35,161 nt of DNA. Source: Acidobacteriota bacterium (GTDB lineage: Bacteria > Acidobacteriota > Aminicenantia > Aminicenantales > Aminicenantaceae). The notes under the pieces are model-generated. The model was not told the DNA's origin, ran no database searches, and saw only the letters and a list, made by a program, of their open reading frames with translations. The DNA lies in the NCBI GenBank assembly GCA_030669585.1, contig DAOVDI010000016.1:1-35161 (forward strand), written 5' to 3'. Positions 1 through 7,489 of the stretch are shown piece by piece. Position 1 is the first letter of the stretch. Each line of letters begins with the position of its first letter. Position numbers and translations under genes: made by a program.

Positions 1-120
1 TTTTATAGGAAATTGAAGTTATTAAAAAGTATTTATTCGGTCTGGCAGAAGTAATTGAATATTTTGCGTTCATATGTTAGCTTAATTCTTCTGATCTTAT
101 ATGTTTTGGAGGCTAAAATT

Positions 121-3100
121 ATGAGATTATCCCCTAAAAAATTCGTCTTAGGTCGAATATTGTTTTTATTTGCTCTTATGGGCCTTTTTTTGGCACATGG
201 TATGCTGTTTGCAGACGAGAAGCGTCCGCTTATGCGCTTTCCGGATAATTACGGTGATACCATCGTTTTTGTGCATGGAGAGGATATCTGGACCGTTCCT
301 GCACAGGGCGGTGTAGCCACCCGGCTGACCATCCATGATGGACAGGAGCGGTTTCCCAAGTTTTCATCTGACGGTTCTCAAATCGCATTCACAGGAGAAT
401 ATGACGGTAACGCCGATGTCTATGTGATGGATATCTACGGCGGAAATATTACCCGTGTGACCTTTCATCCCGGAAGTGATCAGGTTGTAGGTTGGCACCC
501 CCAAACAAACAAGATCATTTTCTCCTCAGGCCGACACAGTTACAGCCGGTTCAGCAAGCTCTTTCTCATTTCCCATGATGGCAGCGGCCTGGAGGAACTG
601 ATCCTTAATGAAGCCGCGGCCGGCAGTTTCTCGCCGGATGGCAACAAGATCGCCTTCAATAAACTGGGGAGGGAGCGCCGTACCTGGAAGCGGTACACCG
701 GAGGAATGGCCCAGGACATCTACCTCTATGATTTCAAGTCAGATGAGATTAAGACCCTGACCAAGTTCGAAGGAACAGACCGCACTCCCATGTGGATCGG
801 GGATAAAATCTATTTCAGCTCAGACCGGAAAGGGGTACTGAATATATTTGTCTATGATACACAGTCAAACACGATCGGTCAGATCACACACCACACAGAG
901 TATGATGTCCGCCGCCCGAGCGAAGGGATGGATAAGATCGTGTATGAATTGGGAGGCACGCTCTGGACACTGGATGTAAATACAGGTGAAAGCCGGAAAG
1001 TTCCTATAGACATCAAGGCCGATGCTGCCGAGGCACGGCCCTATCTTAAACAGGTTTCCGGATTCATCACGGATTATAATATTTCACCAAAGGGCAAGCG
1101 GGCTCTGGTCGTTTCCAGAGGCGAGATTTTTTCTGTCCCCAAAAACGATGGTCCCACTCGAAACCTGTCTTCTGACTGCGGCGCAAGAGATAAAGATGCA
1201 GCTTGGAGCCCGGATGGTAAGAAGATCGCTTATCTGTCGGACAGCAGCGGAGAATATGAGATCCATATTGTGGATCCTCTGGGAAAAAACAGAACCGTCC
1301 CCCTTACGCAGCATAAGAACGGCTACCGGCACACGCTCCGCTGGTCTCCGGACAGCAAAAAAATCGCTTTTGCCGATCAGACCCTGCGCTGTTACTTCCT
1401 GGATGTAGAGACAAAAAAGATCACCGAGGTGGACAAGGCCCACTTTGAAAATGTGGATGTATCCCTGGATGTCAAAGCCATTTACGACTTCAACTGGTCT
1501 CCGGACAGCCGGTATCTGGCATACAGCAAGATGGACGAAGATCTGGTCAACAAGATCTATGTCTATGAGCTGGATTCCGGAAAGATCCACTGTGTCAGCG
1601 AGGGGATCTTTAATGATTTTAATCCTGTGTTCTCCAAGGACGGGGAGCACCTCTTTTTTGTCTCCAACCGGCGGTTTGATCCCACCTACTGTGATTTTGA
1701 ATGGGAACTGGTCTATAAAAATGCAGCCGGTATTTACTGCCTAACCCTCAAAAAGGAGGGACAACCGCTTTTTGTTTTTAAGAATGACGAAGAAGGAGTG
1801 GATAAGAAACCCAAAAAAGAGAACAGCGAAAAAAACAAAGAAGAAGTCAACGTCCGCATTGATTTCGCCGGAATTACTAAGCGGATCGAACCTCTGCCTC
1901 TTCCTGCAGCCAATTACCGCAATCTGGCTGTCAATGATACGTCCCTCTTTTATATGAATGGCGATGAAGGGGACTACAACCGCTTTGAATTCAGAGGGCC
2001 TGGTTCCCAGACTATTTATTCTTTTTCGTTTAAAGGGCGGAAGACCAGTCCGGTTATTGCGGACGTTTCAGGATACAAGCTCTCGGCGGACGGTGAGCAT
2101 ATTGTCTACAGAAAGGGCCGGTCAGTAGGGATCATAAGTTCGGATGCAAAAGACTCCAAGGGACATGCACTGGATCTTTCCGGGATGAAGATATGGTTGA
2201 ATCCAAAGGCCGAGTGGAAGCAGATGTTTAATGAAGCTTGGCGCATGGAGCGGGACCTTTATTACGAACCTGACATGCACGGCGTTAACTGGGTTGCCAT
2301 GAAGACAAAGTATGAGCGGCTCCTTCCCTATGTCTCCTGCCGCCAGGATATCCAGTATCTCATCGGTGAGTTGATCGGGGAATTGAACACTTCCCACACC
2401 TATGTGTACGGCGGAGATGTCCGGAGAAAGGCCTCACGGGTCAATATGGGAATGCTCGGTGTGGATTGGGAGATCGATACGGCAGCTAAACGTTACAAGT
2501 TTAAAAAGATTTACGACGTACCGGATTGGTCGCGCGGAATCGTACCTCCGCTTATGCGCCCGGGAGTCCATGTTAAAGCCGGAGACTATCTCCTGAAGAT
2601 CAACGGCCGGGATGTTTCGATTGAAAAAAATATATACAGCTATTTTCTCGATCTTGCCGGAAGACAGGTCACTTTGTTGGTCAACAACAAGCCGGTTGCC
2701 GAGGGAGCCAGAGAGATCGTGGTCTTGCCCATTCGAAGCGAAAGCCAACTCCGTTATCTCTCATGGGTCGAGCACAATCGCAAGGTGTGCAAAGAGGCTT
2801 CCAACGGTCAGATAGGATACATCCATCTTCCAGACACCTATCTTGGGTCCTCAGTCGAATTTCCAAAATACTGGTATGCGCAGATGCGGAAAAAGGGCCT
2901 GATAATCGACGGCAGGTTTAACGGCGGGGGACTGGATCCGGATATTTTTCTCCGGCGCCTGCAGAAACCCGTGCATGCTTACTGGACTCGGCGTTATTCC
3001 CATGATCAGACCATCCCTGAATTTGCAACACGGGCTCACATGGTCTGCCTGACCAATCGGCAGGCTGGCTCAGGCGGGGACATGCTTCCCATGGAATTCC

Positions 3101-3423
3101 GTATGCGCAGGATGGGGCAGATCGTCGGAACCCGGACCTGGGGAGGACTTGTGGGTGTATCCTATTTCTACAGCCTGATCGACGGCGGAGGGCTCTCCAC
3201 GCCGGATTACAGGATATATGATCCCAGCGGAAAATGGATTGTGGAAAATGAAGGGATCACACCGGATTTTATCGTTGACCTTCACCCCAAAGAAGTCGCA
3301 GACGGGATCGACGCCCAGCTCCAGAAGGGGATCGAACTGCTCCTTGATAAGATCAAGAGGGATCCCAGACCCTGGCCCAAGCACGGCCCGTATAAAGTGG
3401 ATAAAAACGCAAAAAAACGCTGA
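121..3423 (+). CDS. Tricorn protease homolog (S41-type C-terminal peptidase with N-terminal beta-propeller), secreted
   Basis: ORF 55..3423. The internal ATG at 121 has a good SD (ggagg) and begins a signal-peptide-like N-terminus (MRLSPKKFVLGRILFLFALMGLFLAHGMLFA). Repeated WSPDGKKIAYLSD-type propeller blades, then ELNTSHTY, PDZ-like region, and AGSGGDMLP/GTRTWGG peptidase motifs. Confidence 0.9.
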   Translation: MRLSPKKFVLGRILFLFALMGLFLAHGMLFADEKRPLMRFPDNYGDTIVFVHGEDIWTVPAQGGVATRLTIHDGQERFPKFSSDGSQIAFTGEYDGNADVYVMDIYGGNITRVTFHPGSDQVVGWHPQTNKIIFSSGRHSYSRFSKLFLISHDGSGLEELILNEAAAGSFSPDGNKIAFNKLGRERRTWKRYTGGMAQDIYLYDFKSDEIKTLTKFEGTDRTPMWIGDKIYFSSDRKGVLNIFVYDTQSNTIGQITHHTEYDVRRPSEGMDKIVYELGGTLWTLDVNTGESRKVPIDIKADAAEARPYLKQVSGFITDYNISPKGKRALVVSRGEIFSVPKNDGPTRNLSSDCGARDKDAAWSPDGKKIAYLSDSSGEYEIHIVDPLGKNRTVPLTQHKNGYRHTLRWSPDSKKIAFADQTLRCYFLDVETKKITEVDKAHFENVDVSLDVKAIYDFNWSPDSRYLAYSKMDEDLVNKIYVYELDSGKIHCVSEGIFNDFNPVFSKDGEHLFFVSNRRFDPTYCDFEWELVYKNAAGIYCLTLKKEGQPLFVFKNDEEGVDKKPKKENSEKNKEEVNVRIDFAGITKRIEPLPLPAANYRNLAVNDTSLFYMNGDEGDYNRFEFRGPGSQTIYSFSFKGRKTSPVIADVSGYKLSADGEHIVYRKGRSVGIISSDAKDSKGHALDLSGMKIWLNPKAEWKQMFNEAWRMERDLYYEPDMHGVNWVAMKTKYERLLPYVSCRQDIQYLIGELIGELNTSHTYVYGGDVRRKASRVNMGMLGVDWEIDTAAKRYKFKKIYDVPDWSRGIVPPLMRPGVHVKAGDYLLKINGRDVSIEKNIYSYFLDLAGRQVTLLVNNKPVAEGAREIVVLPIRSESQLRYLSWVEHNRKVCKEASNGQIGYIHLPDTYLGSSVEFPKYWYAQMRKKGLIIDGRFNGGGLDPDIFLRRLQKPVHAYWTRRYSHDQTIPEFATRAHMVCLTNRQAGSGGDMLPMEFRMRRMGQIVGTRTWGGLVGVSYFYSLIDGGGLSTPDYRIYDPSGKWIVENEGITPDFIVDLHPKEVADGIDAQLQKGIELLLDKIKRDPRPWPKHGPYKVDKNAKKR

Positions 3424-3431
3424 TTAAAGGT

Positions 3432-3953
3432 TTAATTTGACGGGAGACCGGTAAATTCAGCTAACATCTCTACTGTTCCTTTTGTCAAGTAAGCAGCGCC
3501 TCGATAATAATCGGTCGCAGCGTTTTCTGCGATGTGCTGAATAAAAGGATCGATCCATTTCAGCATATTCTCCTGGAGGAATTGTTTGATGGCTGCTTTT
3601 AAACGTTCTTCCTCCTGCGGTTTGTCGACATCCACGGCTTCGGCCGCTTCCCCGCACAGGTTTGAGAGCAGCAGCAATTTTTCACCGTCGGCAAAAAGTT
3701 GAGTGAAATCCAGTCTGACCTCTTTATACTGGGAGGGCTGCCAATAGGCGCAGAAGGCCTGCATGAGCCTCAGCCCTTCAGACATGGCTTCTCTTCCAGG
3801 AAGCGGCCATTCTGAAAACAGGTCTTTTTTGACCAGTTGCTCGATGAATTCAACTCGTGGAGTTTCCAGGAAAACTTTACTGAGAAATTCCAGGCAGATC
3901 TTAAAGGATCGATAAACCTCAATAATGTCTTTTCGTGTTGTTTTTATTTCCAT
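3432..3953 (-). CDS. TorD/DmsD-like molybdoenzyme chaperone, short form
   Basis: LDFTQLFADGEKLL followed by FLQENMLKWIDPFIQHIAENAATDYYRGAAYLTKGTVEML resembles the N- and C-terminal parts of TorD-family proteins. The central ESVYL...DHIALELEFM-type region is not visible. Confidence 0.6.
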   Translation of the reverse strand: MEIKTTRKDIIEVYRSFKICLEFLSKVFLETPRVEFIEQLVKKDLFSEWPLPGREAMSEGLRLMQAFCAYWQPSQYKEVRLDFTQLFADGEKLLLLSNLCGEAAEAVDVDKPQEEERLKAAIKQFLQENMLKWIDPFIQHIAENAATDYYRGAAYLTKGTVEMLAEFTGLPSN

Positions 3954-3966
3954 CTGAGTCTTTTAT

Positions 3967-4011
3967 CCTGCTTTATTCATAAAAACTGCCGATAGCCTAA
4001 CATAACTTCTT
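3967..4011 (+). repeat. Dispersed intergenic repeat, copy 1 (CCTGCTTTATTCATAAAAACTGCCGATAGCCTAACATAACTTCTT)
   Basis: 44/45 identical by eye to 17390..17434. Confidence 0.9.
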
Positions 4012-4080
4012 ATATAGTATCCAGTAGTTGATGCAAAGGGTCCCTCGTTACTCTCGTTTGTCTCGTTATCTCGTTACTCT

Positions 4081-4108
4081 CGTCATTCCCGTGTAAACGG
4101 GAATCCAG
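4081..4108. repeat. Palindromic repeat cgtcattcccgtgtaaacgggaatccag
   Basis: Hairpin attcccgt/acgggaat. Near-identical copy at 30433..30460 and an inverted relative at 30489..30516. General form ATTCCC-N8-GGGAAT. Confidence 0.85.
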
Positions 4109-4132
4109 CTCTTTGAGTTCATGGAGTTTCTT

Positions 4133-4188
4133 GACTTCTTCGACTTCGATAGACTTCTATGGACCTCAATAAACTTCTATAGACTTTT
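4133..4188 (+). repeat. Degenerate 10-bp-period repeat (gacttcWata)
   Basis: gacttcttc gacttcgata gacttctatg gacctcaata aacttctata gactttt. Same unit as 30671..30790. Confidence 0.8.
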
Positions 4189-4393
4189 GGCCTTTGGCCC
4201 TCGAATCCTTGACTACTATTTTTATTATCGGCATTTGATATGCGTCCCTTTTTTATTCTTTAAAAATATGATACATTTATAAACAGAGTAATTGATAATA
4301 TTGAATTTGCAGGGTTAATACAGTTCTGACGGAATTCTTCGACTGCTTATCCAGGTGAGATGATTTCTTTTCCACAGGGGAAGAATAGGAAGC

Positions 4394-6205
4394 ATGAATA
4401 AAAAAATAGTAAAGGAAAAAATATCGAATAGGATTCGTAGAATACTGGATCTGGACCCTGAGTTAAAAAAAATATTAATTTTTCCGGATTCGTTAGCCAC
4501 AAAAAGAAAGAGAATAAGAAGAGCGCTTTCCCTTCGTCTGGATGCAATATTCGACGGCGACTCTGAAATTCCTCATCTCAAATGGATCCTGGTTAAGGAT
4601 GCGATCAAGGTGATGAGAAGTATCCTTTCCTCCAGGAATGAACAGCTAGCAGGCTTCAGCTTTCTCGGATACCTGAACGATCTTTTATATGCCGATGATT
4701 CCCGTGATATTCCGATCCCGGCGCCTGGATTTCTGGCAGAATTGGAGCATCTTCTAAAAGGAATTGCCGGGAAGGCAAAGATATACGAAGAAAAAATGCC
4801 GGCTTTTGCACGGTACAAGGGACTAAAGGCAGCAAAACTGAGGTCGTCGGATCTTTCCAGGATGTCCAGCAGGGCGCAGAACTTTCTGAATCTTTATCCT
4901 TCCGGACTGAACAAGGAGATTGGGCGCAGGAGAGTTGCCAACAAGCAGAGAATATTAAAATATTTCAAAGCTACGGATGTTGAGTGGAGCGACTGGAAAT
5001 GGCAAACAAGAAACATCATCCGGGATGCGGATACACTCTCCAACCTTATTAATCTTTCTCCCGCTGAATATAAAGCCGTGAAACTTGCCGCCAAATATAG
5101 GGTGCCCTTTGGGATCACTCCTTATTATCTATCTCTGTTGGATTACGAAGCTGGGAGAAAGCGGGACTATGCTGTGAGAGCACAGGTTATCCCGTCCCTC
5201 CACTATGTAAATAAATTGTGCGAGCTGAGGGATAATCCGGAGGATTTGATGGACTTTATGCGGGAGAAGGACACTTCCCCCATTGAAGGCATAACAAGAC
5301 GCTACCCTATGATCTGTATCCTGAAACCGGTCCTCACATGTCCTCAGATATGTGTATACTGTCAGCGCAACTGGGAGATCAAGGATGTTTATTCCAAGCA
5401 TGCTGTCCTGCCCAAGAAAAAATTGGAGAAGGCCATACAATGGATTGCTGACACGCCTGAGATCAATGAGGTGCTGGTAACAGGCGGAGATCCATTTATT
5501 CTGTCCAACCAGAAAATTGAAAACCTGCTTTTCCGCCTCTCGAGCATAGATCATGTGGAAAGGATCCGGCTTGGTACTCGTACTCCTGTCACACTGCCCC
5601 AGCGGATCACAGAATCCTTAGTCCGTGACATTATCCATTTTCACATCCCCGGCAAGAGGGAGATCACAATTGTCACCCATTATGAGCATCCGTACGAGAT
5701 CACATCCCAATCCATGAAGGCTGTCCAGAGGTTCAGACGCTACGGCCTGGAGGTCTATAACCAACTCGTTTATACGTTCTATAATTCACGCAGGTTCGAG
5801 GTAGCGGCCCTGCGCCATAAACTGCGTATGATCGGAGTCGCTCCCTACTATACATTCAATACCAAGGGTAAAGAAGAAACAGACGAATACCGCGTTCCGA
5901 TTCCGAGACTGCTTCAAGAACGGGAGGAAGAAGCGCGCCTCATGACGGGCACAGTGCGAACGGATGAAACAGTGTTCAACGTTCCGGGACTCGGGAAGAA
6001 CTACCTCAGCTTTGCGCAGCACCACGACATTATCTCTATCCTGCCTAATGGACGCAGGGTGTACGAATTCCATCCTTGGGAAAAGAAACTTGCTCTGGCC
6101 GAAACGTACGTTTATATAGATGTCTCTGTTTACGATTATTTAAAAAGATTAAAAGCGGTGGGCGAAGATACATCACAATATAAATCCATCTGGTATTATT
6201 ACTGA
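4394..6205 (+). CDS. KamA-family (lysine 2,3-aminomutase-like) radical SAM protein with N-terminal extension
   Basis: CPQICVYCQRNWE (CX3CX2C cluster), EVLVTGGDPF, IRLGTRTPVTLPQRI, and a PGLGK motif at the position of the KAM PLP-lysine PGGGGK. Confidence 0.85.
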   Translation: MNKKIVKEKISNRIRRILDLDPELKKILIFPDSLATKRKRIRRALSLRLDAIFDGDSEIPHLKWILVKDAIKVMRSILSSRNEQLAGFSFLGYLNDLLYADDSRDIPIPAPGFLAELEHLLKGIAGKAKIYEEKMPAFARYKGLKAAKLRSSDLSRMSSRAQNFLNLYPSGLNKEIGRRRVANKQRILKYFKATDVEWSDWKWQTRNIIRDADTLSNLINLSPAEYKAVKLAAKYRVPFGITPYYLSLLDYEAGRKRDYAVRAQVIPSLHYVNKLCELRDNPEDLMDFMREKDTSPIEGITRRYPMICILKPVLTCPQICVYCQRNWEIKDVYSKHAVLPKKKLEKAIQWIADTPEINEVLVTGGDPFILSNQKIENLLFRLSSIDHVERIRLGTRTPVTLPQRITESLVRDIIHFHIPGKREITIVTHYEHPYEITSQSMKAVQRFRRYGLEVYNQLVYTFYNSRRFEVAALRHKLRMIGVAPYYTFNTKGKEETDEYRVPIPRLLQEREEEARLMTGTVRTDETVFNVPGLGKNYLSFAQHHDIISILPNGRRVYEFHPWEKKLALAETYVYIDVSVYDYLKRLKAVGEDTSQYKSIWYYY

Positions 6206-6206
6206 G

Positions 6207-7409
6207 TTAATCAGAGGTCACGATAAATTGCGGCTTCTGGTGAAAGCTTTTGTATTTTGGCCGCAATCTCTCAGTATGATAATACTTATCCACGTCCACG
6301 ACTTTCTTTTTACTGGTGATGATATCTACGGGTATATTGTCATACTGCCCATTTCTGAGGCAGACCATTCGTCCTGATTTGCCATCCAGGACCAGATCCA
6401 GAGCCAGATTGCCATAAGCCATAGGAACGATAGAATCGATCGCATCCGGATTTCCACACCGAACCAGATAGCTTAAGCGCTGGTTGATCACGTTGATAAC
6501 CTGGCCGTTGTTGAACTTAGGAGATAATTCTTTTAACAGCAAGGAAATATGGTCTCCTACTCCACCGAGTTTTTTATGGCCGAACATATCTTTTTCCTTG
6601 TCTTGAAAGACCATGTCTTTGCCATCGAACATGGCTCCTTCTGAGACGAGGACAACGGAATAGTTGCTGGGATTGGTCTTGCGATCCGAAGTGAGAAGCT
6701 CGCACAGCTGCTCGATATTAAATTTGTGCTCTGGAATGACGCACCGGTTGGCAGCGCCGGCCATAGTTGGCAGCAGGGCCGTAAAACCTGTGTATCTCCC
6801 AAAGACCTCGATCACCAGAAACCGCTCGTGCGATCCTGCAGCTGTTCTGAGAGCATGGGTCATGGAAATGGTCCTGGTTACGCATGTGCTGAAACCAATG
6901 CAGTAATCTGTGCCCGGCACATCATTGTCCATAGTTTTTGGAACGCATATGACCTTAACTCCTTCTTTATGGAGCCTGGTGGCATAGCTGAGTGTGTCAT
7001 CACCTCCAATGGGAATGAGGTAATCAATGCCCAGATAATCCAGGTTTTTCAGAACTTCGGGGGTCAGATCATTGATGTCTTCTTTATATCGGTCTTTTAA
7101 ATGAGGCGGAAGATTCAAATGGGGCATATAACTGGGCCGTGTGCGGGATGTATGAAGAAAGGTCCCTCCTGTCCGCCCGATCTTGTTGACTGTTTCTTCA
7201 AAAAGGATCTGATAGAACGGGCTGTTGTCTGCATCTTTTTCTCGTATCATCCCGACGAGGCCGCTCCATCCTTTCCGAATTCCTATGACCTGATATCCTT
7301 CGCGGTTTGCGCGTATGGTAATCGCGCGTATGACCGGGTTCAATCCTGGCACATCTCCGCCGCCTGTTAAAATGCCGAGAACGCCTTTATTCCTTTTAAT
7401 TTGGCTCAT
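6207..7409 (-). CDS. 6-phosphofructokinase, PPi-dependent type predicted
   Basis: GILTGGGDVPGLN, GGDDT, PKTMDNDVPGTDYCIGF, ERFLVIEVFGRYTGF. GGDD plus PKT(M/I)DND is the PPi-type signature; ATP-PFK has GGDG and PGTIDND. Confidence 0.88.
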   Translation of the reverse strand: MSQIKRNKGVLGILTGGGDVPGLNPVIRAITIRANREGYQVIGIRKGWSGLVGMIREKDADNSPFYQILFEETVNKIGRTGGTFLHTSRTRPSYMPHLNLPPHLKDRYKEDINDLTPEVLKNLDYLGIDYLIPIGGDDTLSYATRLHKEGVKVICVPKTMDNDVPGTDYCIGFSTCVTRTISMTHALRTAAGSHERFLVIEVFGRYTGFTALLPTMAGAANRCVIPEHKFNIEQLCELLTSDRKTNPSNYSVVLVSEGAMFDGKDMVFQDKEKDMFGHKKLGGVGDHISLLLKELSPKFNNGQVINVINQRLSYLVRCGNPDAIDSIVPMAYGNLALDLVLDGKSGRMVCLRNGQYDNIPVDIITSKKKVVDVDKYYHTERLRPKYKSFHQKPQFIVTSD

Positions 7410-7450
7410 TATATTAAACTATGGATTCATACACAAAAAGTCAATTGATG

Positions 7451-7459
7451 TGATATACT
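7451..7459 (+). promoter_or_regulatory. Candidate extended -10 (TGATATACT) upstream of the GH38 operon
   Basis: TG-N-TATACT about 30 nt upstream of the GH38 start, in the PFK/GH38 divergent intergenic region. SD-like gaggg before ATG at 7490. No strong -35 identified. Confidence 0.35.
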
Positions 7460-7489
7460 TTTTATTATGATATTCAAACAGAGGGCTGT

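Larger units (their letters stand above)
3987..4233. repeat. Inverted arms tgccgata (3987-3994) / tatcggca (4226-4233) bracketing an intergenic repeat block
   Basis: 8 bp perfect reverse complements. The same sequence is the edge of repeats elsewhere in the window. Confidence 0.5.

Noticed and set aside
1084-1650. Antisense ORF of 188 aa inside the first tricorn gene (and similar antisense/overlapping ORFs throughout the track)
   Set aside because: Lies wholly opposite a strongly supported coding gene; composition (His/Arg/Ser-rich) is typical of shadow ORFs; no recognisable motifs or RBS.
3967-4240. Possible CRISPR array from the repeat-rich intergenic
   Set aside because: Repeats are of several unrelated classes, not regularly spaced with unique spacers of constant length, and no cas genes are in the window.
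4394-6205. Assigning kamA (true lysine 2,3-aminomutase) to the radical SAM gene
   Set aside because: The PLP-lysine-region motif and N-terminal extension differ from characterised KAM, so only the family was called.
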